Shown here piece by piece: positions 17,592 to 26,272 of a DNA stretch of 64,000 nucleotides. The notes under the pieces are model-generated. The model ran no database searches and had not been told where the DNA came from. It was given only the letters and a program-made list of their open reading frames with translations. Source of the DNA: Paenibacillus marchantiae (GTDB lineage: Bacteria; Bacillota; Bacilli; Paenibacillales; Paenibacillaceae). The first letter of the stretch is position 1, and each line of letters opens with the position of its first letter. Where the stretch lies: positions 4,774,001-4,838,000 of the forward strand of contig NZ_CP118270.1 of NCBI RefSeq assembly GCF_028771845.1. Direction: 5' to 3'. A program made the translations under genes and the position numbers.

Positions 17592-17665
17592 TTAGGTATT
17601 CATCTAATCGGAAATCGGACGATGTTCTTGTCCATTCCGGTAATCGGTACAAGTTCTTGTCCTGC
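17592..17665 (+). repeat. Dispersed structured repeat, type A, partial
   Basis: TAGGTATTCATCTAATCGG, then two GTTCTTGTCC boxes (17624, 17653) and CATTCCGGTAATCGGTACAA. The left end and the right hairpin are missing. It borders the TetM-like fragment. Confidence 0.75.
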
Positions 17666-17692
17666 GGTTCAACTTCGCTGAAAGCTTTCTCG

Positions 17693-17734
17693 ACACGAAG
17701 AAGCCTCCGAACCAGGTCGGAGGCTTCTTCGTGT
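17693..17734. terminator. Strong inverted repeat, terminator-like, after the CAP-SLH gene
   Basis: An 18-bp perfect stem (ACACGAAGAAGCCTCCGA and its complement) with a 6-nt loop. It lies downstream of the minus-strand CAP-SLH gene; a short T-run follows only on the + strand. Confidence 0.6.
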
Positions 17735-17778
17735 TTTGATGTTGAGTTTGCGAACGCGTTCGTGGGGACTTTTTTTTC

Positions 17779-19875
17779 TTAGCTTGAATACTCGGACGCG
17801 TTCATTGTGCCTCTTTTGACCCCGATGTAATAGATGACTTCTTCCGTTCTTAGGTTCACATCCAGGATAGCATCTCCATACGTACCTGTGGACGAAATAG
17901 AGAATCGCCCCGAGGAATCGGTCTGCACTGGAATTTTATCTAGTATCTTCCCGCTTCGCCCATTATTCTGGTGTTGATTAATATGGATCTCCAGCTTCTT
18001 GTTCGCCTGCTCCATGAATCGTCCCTCCACCTGCAGCGTACCGTCCGCGCGGAATTCGGCAATCAACATCTTGTTGCCAAGCACTGGTTTGTTATACACT
18101 TCCGGAAACAGCCGTTCAGGTAGCTTCTTCTCGGATGTGATCGCTTTAGGTGCGCCGACCAAATACTTCATACGGGACTGCAATTGCATCAAGATCACCG
18201 CTGCCTGTGCCCGAGTAACGATATCGTTGGAACCGAACATCCAGCTCTGGTTGCCTTTGGTTCCGCGCATATAATCATGAGCCAGCACGTAGTTCACCGC
18301 ATTCGAAAAATCAAAATTCACGCCGTCCGCCGACGCGATCAGGCCAGCCGCGCGATAGCGGTTAATTGGCTTGTCCTTAAAGTCGCCTTTGCCAGGACTA
18401 GAACTAAACAACAACAGGTTGCGGACCGTCGCCACGTTGTAGGCGCCTTCCGCCCAGTGCTTCTTCTTTTTGGAAGCATATGATTCGTCATCTACTTTAT
18501 AGGTGCGCAGCAGCATGATAAGGAACTGTGCTTCGCTCACGGAATCTTCCGGGTGGAATTTGCCGTTTGTATCCGCTCCGGCGACGCCCGAACGAAGCGC
18601 CCACTCGATCGCTACTTGATCGGAGCGTCCAGCGATATCTTTGACCTTGGCCGGATCCGTTGCTGGATAGCTCTTACTCTTGAGACGCTCGAATACTCGT
18701 ACCGGCACCGTGCCACGCACTGACCCGGAGCTGAACGTTACCTTGTAACTGCCGGGCTTAACCCCTTCGAGCATGCCGTCTGCCGAAACTTTCAGACCCG
18801 CAGGGGAACTGCTGGAGTAGGCAATCGGCGTTTTCGGGGTTCCATATGTGCCGTCGCCGTAAGAGGCCACGATCTCGATCGGCAGCTTGCTTCCCGGATT
18901 CAGCATGAATTCGTCGTACTGTGTGGATAAGCCCTGTATCGCGCGCCCTTTGCCAGTCGTGAACGACCAGGTCTTGGTGCGAAGCTGCGACTCTTTATAC
19001 AGCGTATAATCGAGCTTCACCGTATAGACACTGTACCCGTCTAGCACTTCCTTCGGAAACAAAAACACCGTATCGCCTTGCAGTTCGCTGTAGTACGGAA
19101 CTTCTTGCCTTTGCGAGTCCACGATGCTCGCTTCGAACGAATCGATGGCGAGACCAGCCGTAGCCGAGATGATGCCACCTGAGTGTTCAACACCGAAGCG
19201 GTCAAGCGGATTTGGAATTTCCAATCCATAGAATCCAATGTCGGCTCCTTTCATGCCGTCATACGGATACACTTTGGCTTCCGGGTCTTTCTTCTGGATT
19301 TTCACGTAAGCCGGGTTCATGACCGCGGTACCACCTTGCAACCCAATGCCGACCGATGTATACTGGCCGTCCAATATAATCTTGCGATGATAAGCGGTGC
19401 TTAGCCAGGAATCAATCGCTTCCCTTGTCGTTTCTTTTTCAAAAGACATGACTTCAGCGACCGAAATGTTTGGCCATCCGGCTGCTTTGCCCCGGTCTCC
19501 GGCCGTCGCTCCTGTAAAGCCTGCCGTACCGGGCTCCTCCCGATGCGCTGACAATCCTTCGAAGCGGGTGGTATTGTAATAAGCCGCGTGCGCCTGCGAC
19601 GCCTGCGTCAATCTCGCATCCAGCTCCAACGGGCCTACGCCTACCTTCGCCCGAATCTCGTTCAGATAAGCCAATCCGTCGAGTTGATCCTGCGTGAACC
19701 CTCCCTGCGACGCCGTCGTAGCCGATGCCGCGGATGCGCGTTCTGCCGGATAAGCCGGTACGACGACCGTAATGGCCAGGACCGCGGCGAGCAGACAGGT
19801 TGCCCACCTGCGCCCCGATCTCCGGCCGATCCCCCGATTCGGCCTGTTGTTTTTGCTGCGTTTGCTTGCGTTCAT
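17779..19875 (-). CDS. Secreted CAP-domain protein with SLH domains
   Basis: 698-residue surface protein. The ATG follows GAGGGGAGA. A long basic N-terminus plus a hydrophobic core (WATCLLAAVLAITVVVPAYP, about 24-43) is the signal peptide. A CAP (SCP/YkwD) domain spans about 60-200 with QASQAHAAYYN and DSWLSTAYHRKIILDGQYTS. A beta-rich middle follows, then three SLH modules at about 400-560 that should bind the cell wall (HPEDSVSEAQF; FGSNDIVTRAQAAVILMQL), and a beta-rich C-terminal domain (MLIAEFRADGTLQVEGRF). It is visibly GC-richer than the neighbouring genes. A degraded fragment of a second copy lies at 20967-21122. Confidence 0.85.
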   Translation of the reverse strand: MNASKRSKNNRPNRGIGRRSGRRWATCLLAAVLAITVVVPAYPAERASAASATTASQGGFTQDQLDGLAYLNEIRAKVGVGPLELDARLTQASQAHAAYYNTTRFEGLSAHREEPGTAGFTGATAGDRGKAAGWPNISVAEVMSFEKETTREAIDSWLSTAYHRKIILDGQYTSVGIGLQGGTAVMNPAYVKIQKKDPEAKVYPYDGMKGADIGFYGLEIPNPLDRFGVEHSGGIISATAGLAIDSFEASIVDSQRQEVPYYSELQGDTVFLFPKEVLDGYSVYTVKLDYTLYKESQLRTKTWSFTTGKGRAIQGLSTQYDEFMLNPGSKLPIEIVASYGDGTYGTPKTPIAYSSSSPAGLKVSADGMLEGVKPGSYKVTFSSGSVRGTVPVRVFERLKSKSYPATDPAKVKDIAGRSDQVAIEWALRSGVAGADTNGKFHPEDSVSEAQFLIMLLRTYKVDDESYASKKKKHWAEGAYNVATVRNLLLFSSSPGKGDFKDKPINRYRAAGLIASADGVNFDFSNAVNYVLAHDYMRGTKGNQSWMFGSNDIVTRAQAAVILMQLQSRMKYLVGAPKAITSEKKLPERLFPEVYNKPVLGNKMLIAEFRADGTLQVEGRFMEQANKKLEIHINQHQNNGRSGKILDKIPVQTDSSGRFSISSTGTYGDAILDVNLRTEEVIYYIGVKRGTMNASEYSS

Positions 19876-19966
19876 GGTGTTTCTCCCCTCGTCTTTCCAT
19901 TTTTACGAAACTTGCTAACGACTTGTCAGTTTCAAACTGATAGTCTTTTTCATCCAATCATTTCAC

Positions 19967-20690
19967 TTACTTGAATGGATTGATGATGGCCACAGCGTAC
20001 TCGTCCAAATCTCCATCGCTTAAAAGAATATAATCTGCTGAAGAAAGCTCGAACTTGGTGTAATCATAATTCTCTACGAACTTTCCATATTGGAAGAGAT
20101 CCAAGCTACTCACTACTTGATAGTTATTCATTCCTGTTTTATCACCATTATTTATAAAAGCAGCATCTAGCACATGGCGCCCCTTTGCAAAACTATTCTT
20201 TACTAAGAACGAGATAGGATTTCCTCTGACACTACTTCTGATCTGTACCACATTCCCGCTGCGTACAGGATCTTTTACCAAATCGATGCTGTATACCACT
20301 TGACTATTCGCTAGTTGGATGGGTAAATCACTCTCTTTGATAATCTTCACGCCAGGGTAAGTTTCATTCTTCAGGTTTTTATAATATTCAATGCTTTGTG
20401 TATATGCTTTAAAATCACTTAATTGGGTTAACTTAAATGCCTTATCATCTGTACTACGGAACTCTTTGTTACCGATCCATACCCAACGACCGATCTTATC
20501 CCACTCTACCTTCTGGCCAAGACCTTCACTCACCAGACGCAGGGGAACGAAAGTCCGGTTTTGCTTCAAAATAATTTGTGTGCCATAGTCTTTATTCTGG
20601 CCATCAACGAGTGCTGAAGTCTGCCCGATCGTCACCTATCATGCTTACAGTCAATATACTTACTATTACTGTTAATAACAGTTTCTTCAT
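19967..20690 (-). pseudogene. Secreted copper-amine-oxidase stalk-domain protein, signal peptide out of frame
   Basis: An ATG at 20690 after AGAGGGAG encodes a good signal peptide (MKKLLLTVIVSILTVSMIG), but that frame stops soon after. The mature part is in another frame from a GTG at 20635: TIGQTSALVDG, then QNRTFVPLRLVSEGLGQ and VEWDKIGRWVWIG, the stalk domain common on Paenibacillus surface proteins, then about 150 unknown residues. The 55-nt offset shows a one-base indel between them. Either a real pseudogene or a sequence error. Confidence 0.75.
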
Positions 20691-20883
20691 GATCTAACTC
20701 CCTCTGCTTTCCATATGTACTTCTTCTCAATATCACTTCCCGGGATCTTTTTTTTACATAGGTCTAACAAATCCTAAATATCAAAAAACCTGGCAGTAGT
20801 AAGAATATTTTACCATGTACAATAGTTTATAAATAGGTATTTTATCCCATTGGTATAATAAAACCTAACTTTTTATATGAATT

Positions 20884-20966
20884 AATTAGATATGTATCTA
20901 GTAGAAAATTGGCTACTATGTTCTTGTCCATTCCGGTAATCATTACAAGTTCCTTTTCCTCGACAA
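20884..20966 (+). repeat. Dispersed structured repeat, type A, partial and diverged
   Basis: TTAGATATGTATCTAG, GTTCTTGTCC at 20920, CATTCCGGTAATCATTACAA and the right end CCTCGACA. It ends exactly where the SLH fragment begins. Confidence 0.7.
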
Positions 20967-21122
20967 ATCTCCAACTGCTTGTTCGCCTGATCGCGAATTG
21001 TCCTTCCACCAACAGTGTTCCGTCTGGGCGAAATACGGCGATCATCCTTGCTGCAAAATCACCACGGGCTTCGCCCGAGTAACGATATCGTTGAACCGAA
21101 CTTCCAACTCTGATTGCATACA
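20967..21122 (-). pseudogene. Frameshifted fragment of a second CAP-SLH-type protein
   Basis: Two frames together give VRFNDIVTRAKPVVIL and MIAVFRPDGTLLVEGQF, matching FGSNDIVTRAQAAVIL and MLIAEFRADGTLQVEGRF of the protein at 17779-19875, with the sequence between them deleted. It ends at a type A repeat, and repeat-coded residues extend the frame to 20842. Confidence 0.65.
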
Positions 21123-21138
21123 CGCTTAGTCTCCTTAA

Positions 21139-21170
21139 TAAAAAAAGCCGCTATTTTAAATAGCGACATC
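21139..21170 (+). repeat. Isolated type A hairpin segment
   Basis: AAGCCGCTATTTTAAATAGCGAC after a run of A matches the AGCCGCT/TAGCGAC stem of type A elements; the rest of the element is absent. Confidence 0.5.
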
Positions 21171-21237
21171 AATAAATCCATCTGTAGTTCTCCTTCAAAA
21201 ATATACACTTAAGTTTACTTATAAATATCTCATCGAC

Positions 21238-21688
21238 TCATTTCAGTTCTGTCTTCATTCCCTTTACCAAATATAGAGTGTTTAAGCGATGTTTCATCAG
21301 TCTTTCTTCACCTTTAACATGTAAAGAGTAAGCAAATAACTCAAACTTCTTATAAAGCCCTTTTATCTCCCATTGTGTTTCTATTCGTTATATTATCCCC
21401 TTGGTAAGGCTTCTTCATTTCATCTTCCCAGAAAAGAACTGCTTTCTTACCTAATCCTTTATTTCGATATGTATCATCAATCCAAATCATATTCATAAAA
21501 GGTGTGTTGTCCCAAAAAAGCTGTGCCGAATCCAGCCAATGATACTATGCTCTTCATCCTGTAGAATATAGATTTAATATAGATCTTATTCCCCCTAATC
21601 TTCGGTAATATTAAGTTTTCTATGATATGATGGTCATGTTTCTTAATATATTCATAGTGTGCGAATTAGTTGCAGCAATAATTTTCAT
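21238..21688 (-). pseudogene. GNAT acetyltransferase gene remnant, several frameshifts
   Basis: An ATG at 21688 with GAGGAG starts MKIIAATNS; later frames read DSAQLFWDNTPFMNMIWIDD and TYRNKGLGKKAVLFWEDEMKK, which includes the RxxGxG/A acetyl-CoA loop of GNAT enzymes. At least two shifts separate the pieces. The last 46 codons (GLYKKFELFAYSLHVKG to TELK, stop at 21238) do not look like GNAT and may be the end of another gene. Confidence 0.6.
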
Positions 21689-21765
21689 TAAAATTACTCC
21701 TCATCATTTTAATTATAATATTATAGATCTATTCACTGACCTAGATAAAATGGAATTTATTAACC

Positions 21766-21943
21766 TGAACTACCCGTTAGCTAAATGACTTAGAGAACAA
21801 AAGAATTTAGCTAAATGCTTTTATAATCGGAAATTGGTACAAGTTCTTGTCCTTGGCTCGGGACACGAACTTGTACCGATAAATAAAAAAGCCGCTAAAA
21901 TAGCGACTTTAATGGGACTATGTTCTTATCCCTCGACAACACA
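21766..21943 (+). repeat. Dispersed structured repeat, type A
   Basis: Left end near TACCCGTTAGCTAAATGA; GTTCTTGTCC at 21843; return arm CACGAACTTGTACCGAT; stem AGCCGCTAAAATAGCGACTT; right end CCCTCGACA. It cuts the third copy of the immunity-like gene just after its first codons. Confidence 0.8.
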
Positions 21944-21954
21944 TGTTAACTCTT

Positions 21955-22040
21955 CTTCATAACTGTACATTCACTGTCTCCCCTTCCATAATCTCCAAGA
22001 TATTCTAGGTTTCTGTTTATTCCAATCGCAATTCTTGAAA
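21955..22040 (-). pseudogene. Start region of a third immunity-like copy plus toxin tail
   Basis: Near-identical to 13270-13350: the ATG (21970) begins MYSYEE and upstream lies the toxin-like tail WNKQKPRISWR. Everything after the first codons is replaced by a type A repeat. Confidence 0.6.
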
Positions 22041-22121
22041 TTAAGTACTTTATCTCTAGCGTGACATTTTTATTATGTATTTTGATACTAAGAAAGTCTA
22101 ATCTACATTTGTTTAATAGTT

Positions 22122-22197
22122 AGATATGCATCTAATCGGTTATCGGAATATGTTCTTGTCCATTCCGGTAATCGGTACAAGTTCTTGTCCTTCGACA
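22122..22197 (+). repeat. Dispersed structured repeat, type A, partial
   Basis: TTAGATATGCATCTAATCGG, GTTCTTGTCC at 22152 and 22181, right end CTTCGACA; the hairpin pair is missing. The minus-strand frame DKNLYRLPEWTRT is open. Confidence 0.75.
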
Positions 22198-22265
22198 AAT
22201 TTGCATTTGAATTGTTCCATTTTTTTAGTGAAAAAACGCTGGGTATGACCAGCGTCAACAAATTA

Positions 22266-22619
22266 TCACTTCACTCTTTCGGAAATATTTTCACTTATTT
22301 CTTCAGGATTATCAACACCAATGATCAACTTTGATATTTCGAACTTACCAACTTTAAAGTTATTCAAATCTAAATGAAGAGTTTTAAGCTCATTTTCAAA
22401 AAAGTGTAGTTGATAACCACCATTTGATCTAAATAACCCATTTCTCATTTCTCCTAATAAAGCACCATATAGTTTAAAAGCATTTGGTATCGGTCTACCA
22501 GTTGTTATTCCTTTGATTGAAGAGTATGGAATTTGCAACCCTTTATCTAATTTTAAAAAGGGTGAGTTTCCAAAGTCGATATTTACGTAGGTTTCCATTA
22601 GTTGAATTTTACGTTCCAT
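22266..22619 (-). CDS. Small PH-like domain protein, unknown function
   Basis: 117 residues from the ATG at 22619 (MERKIQLMETYVNI), preceded by GGGGGA; an ATG at 22655 lacks a site. Alternating strands such as GLQIPYSSIKGITTGRP and GGYQLHFFENELKTLHLDL resemble bacterial PH-like domains. No TM or signal. A type A repeat follows downstream. Confidence 0.6.
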   Translation of the reverse strand: MERKIQLMETYVNIDFGNSPFLKLDKGLQIPYSSIKGITTGRPIPNAFKLYGALLGEMRNGLFRSNGGYQLHFFENELKTLHLDLNNFKVGKFEISKLIIGVDNPEEISENISERVK

Positions 22620-22805
22620 ATTTTGATTCCCCCATTTTCTTTTCAAATAATCCATTTATTTCACAACCCATAATTACATATAATACCACAAAAACCTATT
22701 TTGTTCATGAAAGACTAAGCACTGCTCTCCGCCCCTTCGCGGGTTACGTCCTCCTTTTTATATTTCATTTCCAATCACCTAATAAAGAACCTACGCGTGT
22801 AGCAT

Positions 22806-23170
22806 GTAGTGCTTAGACAGGGTAGCTTGCATTGTTTTTTCCTCTATATCAGTTCCAGATACCTCAAACTTACCTTGTTCCAGAGAATTAACCCAATATC
22901 CGCCAATTTTTGGATTCCACACTAGAAATAAAATATTTCATTACCTTCTTGCATTGGTGTGTAATCTTCATAATTCATTCTAATGCTACCCTCTTTATCT
23001 TCGATCACATAGGAAGGTTCAAATGTTACAAGCTCTGAATCGATCTCCTGTTTTGTAGAATCCTTATATACTTGGGTTACTTTCACCTTAGTTTCTGTTC
23101 TGCCTGAAGGCCCCCACTCGAAATTTTCAATGACATTTTTGCTTTCACCAGTTGCAATAACTCTAACTAC
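22806..23170 (-). pseudogene. Remnant of a putative exported protein, one frameshift
   Basis: One frame reads DAVVRVIATGESKNVIENFE, GRTETKVKVTQVYKDSTKQE and SIRMNYEDYTPMQEGNE; after a one-base shift it continues LVWNPKIGGYWVNSLEQGKF. It ends at CATGTAGTGC-like sequence. I recognise the style of small Bacillus exported proteins but no family name. Confidence 0.5.
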
Positions 23171-23176
23171 AGCGTC

Positions 23177-23445
23177 TTATTGAGATTCTGCATCATCTGC
23201 GTTTGTGAAAATTGCATGGTTGGCTTCGATTTTATCTGTACGCACTACATTACCTGATTTCATCCAATGGTCGCCAGAGTGTGCCGGTGCATTCTCAAAA
23301 TGATTTAAGCCGAGTATATGACCGATTTCATGTCCAGCATTCATGTATCTTCCGACTGCCCCCAGCCACTTGTCCAACCGGCATCTATTTGTTTGTAAAG
23401 GTAATACAAAAAAGGATCGTCAGCATTTCTGCAACGATGCCTAAT
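23177..23445 (-). pseudogene. Matrixin-like zinc metalloprotease fragment, frameshifted
   Basis: NAGHEIGHILGLNHF holds the full metzincin zinc motif HExxHxxGxxH, and HWMKSGN supplies a Met-turn. Upstream the frame shifts: DDPFLYYLYKQIDAGWTSGWG lies in another frame. The N-terminal part is replaced by a type C repeat. Probably a secreted protease once. Confidence 0.7.
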
Positions 23446-23516
23446 GTCAGCCCGCTAGTTGAAACCAGCAGCTAATCACTTTGATGCCTTCTTAACTTTT
23501 ATTAAGCTAACGTTAC
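23446..23516 (+). repeat. Dispersed structured repeat, type C
   Basis: CAGCCCGCTAGTTGAAACC, a GCAGCTAATCACTTTGATG stem region, then TTTTATTAAGCTAACG. It is the most diverged of the four type C copies and lies between a protease fragment and a small membrane protein gene. Confidence 0.55.
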
Positions 23517-23759
23517 ATGCTTAAAAAATATTTATCGAAGTATCCACTATGGTTTACAGTTATATGGTGTTTGACTGCCTTAACTGTATTTTTAACTTTG
23601 CTGTTTTGGAAAAATGGTTTAATAATTCTCCTTTCAGTGATTGTTTTTTATGTGGCTAACGGATTTCGGGCGTGGAATAGTGATCGGAAATTATCTCTTG
23701 TATCGTTTGTATTGGCATTCGTTTTCTCTTATATCTTTTATCGGTTTTTGACTTTGTAG
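23517..23759 (+). CDS. Small membrane protein, unknown function
   Basis: 80 residues with three hydrophobic segments (WFTVIWCLTALTVFLTLLF, GLIILLSVIVFYVANGF, LVSFVLAFVFSYIFYRFL). The start codon touches the end of a type C repeat and has no clear ribosome site, so the native upstream region may have been replaced. No family recognised. Confidence 0.55.
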   Translation: MLKKYLSKYPLWFTVIWCLTALTVFLTLLFWKNGLIILLSVIVFYVANGFRAWNSDRKLSLVSFVLAFVFSYIFYRFLTL

Positions 23760-23846
23760 ACGCTGTAGAAAAGGAATATGGCTTCCCGCCAAAAATTGCC
23801 GAAAACTGTGATGGTCGGTAGAAAGACTTCTGTTTTCTGGATATTT

Positions 23847-23938
23847 GAATATCCTGCCTGTTAGCTAAAAAAGCTGCTGATACTTTTATCAACTGTTTTC
23901 TTTGTATCATTGAGTTATCGTTTCCCGTTGGTTTAACG
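23847..23938 (+). repeat. Dispersed structured repeat, type C
   Basis: CTGCCTGTTAGCTAAAAA, a GCTGCTGATACTTTTATCAAC stem, then TTGAGTTATCGTTTCCCGT and TGGTTTAACGA. Its right end supplies the stop codon of the DUF3888 gene on the other strand. Confidence 0.65.
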
Positions 23939-24334
23939 AGTTTTAATAATTTCTTGCCAGTTAGGAGGCAAGTCATAATCCCTAATGTGCTTATACTCAA
24001 GAACCACTATTAATCCGGAGTTATCCATACTAAACCTCATCGAGTCGAGTCCAACATCCAAATGAGGTCCAACGTACGGGATTGTTTTAACCTGAACTTC
24101 AATATGTGAAGGATGATATTTAACGTCTACATCAGTTCCATCCAAAAAAGGCGTAAACGAAGGTGATACAGTTAATTTATTTTTGTAATAGTGGTTAATC
24201 TGTTCCTGTATTTTTGGAGCTAACAAAGTAAGTACAAGCCGTTTCAATTGTTCATCGTTTGGCTTTGCACAAACGGGCTGGATTGCCATCAAGAAAATGA
24301 TGACTGTTAGCAATGATCCGATAAAACTTTTCAT
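23933..24334 (-). CDS. DUF3888 domain secreted protein
   Basis: 133 residues from the ATG at 24334 (MKSFIGSLLTVIIFLMAIQ), with GAGGG upstream; the codon at 24358 is less likely. The signal peptide ends near PVCA. The mature part LKRLVLTLLAPKIQEQINHYY, then YVGPHLDVGLDSMRFSMDNSG, fits the DUF3888 family of Bacillus-type secreted proteins of unknown role. The last codons and stop come from the type C repeat, so the native C-terminus may have been trimmed slightly. Confidence 0.75.
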   Translation of the reverse strand: MKSFIGSLLTVIIFLMAIQPVCAKPNDEQLKRLVLTLLAPKIQEQINHYYKNKLTVSPSFTPFLDGTDVDVKYHPSHIEVQVKTIPYVGPHLDVGLDSMRFSMDNSGLIVVLEYKHIRDYDLPPNWQEIIKTR

Positions 24335-24395
24335 TTCTAAAACCCTCATCTTCAGCATTTTTAAGGGTAGTTTTCACTAAATAAAGCGAATTTAT

Positions 24396-24492
24396 AATGC
24401 TACCCTGCCCGTTAGTTGAACAAAGGCAGCCGATCACGTTGATCATCTGCTTTGTTGGTTTTATTGAGCTATCGTTTCCCGTTATTTTAATG
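24396..24492 (+). repeat. Dispersed structured repeat, type C, best preserved
   Basis: CTGCCCGTTAGTTGAAC, hairpin AAAGGCAGCCGATCA / TTGATCATCTGCTTT, TTTTATTGAGCTATCG, TTTCCCGTTATTTTAA. CCCGTTAG-like direct repeats bracket the hairpin. Confidence 0.75.
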
Positions 24493-24605
24493 AAAAAATA
24501 GCCTCTCACTTGAACGAATTCATTACGTCACATTATGTTTTTATCATTCAAATATTCAATTAAGGCACTTAAATCATACTTAGGCAGCTCTAATATGAAT
24601 GATAG

Positions 24606-24680
24606 TCCGATAAAACAAAAAAAGCCGCTAAAAAAATAGCGACTTTCAACGGAATATGTTATTTCCCCTAGAGAATTATC
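24606..24680 (+). repeat. Right half of a type A repeat
   Basis: Begins at the return arm (GTCCGATAAAAC) and carries AGCCGCTAAAAAAATAGCGAC and the same diverged right end as 12988-13047. Together with the adjoining immunity-like fragment it forms a duplication of about 230 bp. Confidence 0.75.
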
Positions 24681-24838
24681 AAAATACACTAGTCACGATA
24701 ATATGGTTCCATAACTCCTTTATTGTTTTGCTCTCAATTTTGGATTTTGATATTAACTGTTCTACAGAGTCATATCTAAGTTGAACTTCTTCATTTTGTT
24801 TAACGCAATACCATCCATCTTCATTATAACTGATTAAG
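24679..24838 (-). pseudogene. Truncated second copy of the immunity-like gene
   Basis: FLISYNEDGWYCVKQNEEVQ to the C-terminal VTSVF is nearly identical to 13053-13289. The N-terminal 27 residues are replaced by IS30 sequence. Confidence 0.8.
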
Positions 24839-25262
24839 AACAGCGGTATATAGACGCGTTTTGCGTTCAATCAACGTCGCTACGCAGCCCTTACTTTTCC
24901 CACGACCCGATAATACGACGGTATCCAGTTCCCAGTGCCCAAACGTTTCACGGGAACGGACTTCTTTCGGACGATCTGAAATGGTTCTGCCAATGGCGAA
25001 TTTACCGCGAGTTTCTGCGGGTTTCTGACGCTTCCCTTTGTGACGGAGAACCTGTAATGTGCCTTGAACCAGGCGTCCTGCGTAGATCCAGCGATAGATG
25101 GTTTTAAAGGAGACCGCAGGTAGGCGATCGGCGAGGAAACGTTCTGTGATTTGTTCTGGAGACCACGTTGCTGCCAGTTTTTCCTCTAGTAGAGCAGCCA
25201 AGGCGTCTGACCATTTACCGGGAGATACCGAAGCCTTACGACGTTCCTGATAAGCATTCTGG
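24839..25262 (-). mobile_element. IS30-family transposase fragment
   Basis: Reads NAYQERRKASVSPGKWSDA, then TWSPEQITERFLADRLPAVS, FKTIYRWIYAGRLVQG, and FGHWELDTVVLSGRGKSKG containing the first catalytic Asp of the DDE domain. Both ends are missing: the N-terminal HTH and the later D and E residues. It cuts the immunity-like copy. Sequence to 25380 shows no clear terminal repeat. Confidence 0.85.
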
Positions 25263-25383
25263 TGGATTCTCCTTGTGTGAATGTGGTGTAGGAACCTTCA
25301 TTCTACACGAATCCGGCCATGGGCCCTTTTTTATTTATTTCCAGTAGGTGTCGCACTTCATATTACAATCCGTTCTGCATATA

Positions 25384-25427
25384 GAAACCCATCGTTTTGA
25401 ATAAAATTGTTCAAAACGATGGGTTTC
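25384..25427 (-). terminator. Terminator after the NmrA-type reductase gene
   Basis: GAAACCCATCGTTTTGAA and its perfect complement around an 8-nt loop. T-rich tracts follow on both strands. Confidence 0.7.
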
Positions 25428-25479
25428 TTTTGTTTTTTAAAAATTGTTTTTATTAAAAAGTTTGTTCTGGAGTCACCAT

Positions 25480-26130
25480 TTAAATTTCTGGTTCAAAGGC
25501 AAGTCTATCGCCCTCCGTATTTGGTTTGTTCACCCCCAAATTGCGACGAACTTCCAATTCAGGTGATTCCGCTAACTTAACAACTAACGCCGCAACACTC
25601 TTACGTGAAACTTCTGTCCCTTTAAATGGCTCATTCTTTTGAGTAATCTCATAGTCAATTTCATCATAATCCGTGAGCCAGGCAGCCCTTAACACTGTAT
25701 AGTCAAGGTCTGAAGCCTCAATAATATCAACTGACTTTCGGTATGGGCCTAAATATTGACCGATTGTCCGCTTATTCCATTCACCAAACTCCCCTGGGAT
25801 TTCCTCATAAATTCCAAGCGAAGTGATAAAAATTAAGCGTTTCACTCCTGTCGCACCCATTGCTTCAACAATATTTTTGGCTTGTTCTTCTAAGTCTCCA
25901 TTTAGATTAGCATACACGACATCCTGTCCAACCATTGCTTTTTTTAATGCCTCAAAATCTAGAACATCACCTTCAATTACTCGTACACGATCGGAATCAA
26001 GGTGGTTTAATCTGCTAGAGTTACGCAAATAAAGTGAAAGTTGGACATCAGTTTCGTTTAGAAATAATTCAATTGCATAACGTGCAATTTGACCGCTTGC
26101 TCCTAAAATCAATACATTACTCAAATTCAA
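25480..26130 (-). CDS. NmrA/SDR-like NAD(P)-binding oxidoreductase
   Basis: 216 residues, Rossmann fold from the start: VLILGASGQIARYAIELFL (GxxGxxA). NAD(P)H-binding-family features continue with VIEGDVLDFEALKKAM, LIFITSLGIYEE and YTVLRAAWLTD. The start is a TTG after AAAGGAAG. It lies downstream of an Old Yellow Enzyme gene on the same strand, and both may belong to one redox-stress locus run by the MerR gene at 27.6 kb. Confidence 0.8.
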   Translation of the reverse strand: MNLSNVLILGASGQIARYAIELFLNETDVQLSLYLRNSSRLNHLDSDRVRVIEGDVLDFEALKKAMVGQDVVYANLNGDLEEQAKNIVEAMGATGVKRLIFITSLGIYEEIPGEFGEWNKRTIGQYLGPYRKSVDIIEASDLDYTVLRAAWLTDYDEIDYEITQKNEPFKGTEVSRKSVAALVVKLAESPELEVRRNLGVNKPNTEGDRLAFEPEI

Positions 26131-26220
26131 AACTTCCTTTCATATCTTTTATAAAAATTATAAATAAGGTAGTAATTCTACAGCCACATTATTAGTTACA
26201 GACTTAATGAATCACTTCAA

Positions 26221-26237
26221 TTGAGTCATTGACTCAA
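26221..26237. promoter_or_regulatory. Palindrome before the NmrA-type gene, possible MerR operator
   Basis: TTGAGTCATTGACTCAA is a perfect 17-bp palindrome in the 142-bp gap between two genes. A related 15-bp palindrome (TTCGAGT-A-ACTCGAA) lies before the MerR gene. Shared regulation is inferred. Confidence 0.45.
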
Positions 26238-26272
26238 AAACATCTTGCTTTAAAAATAAACTTTAGCTAATT

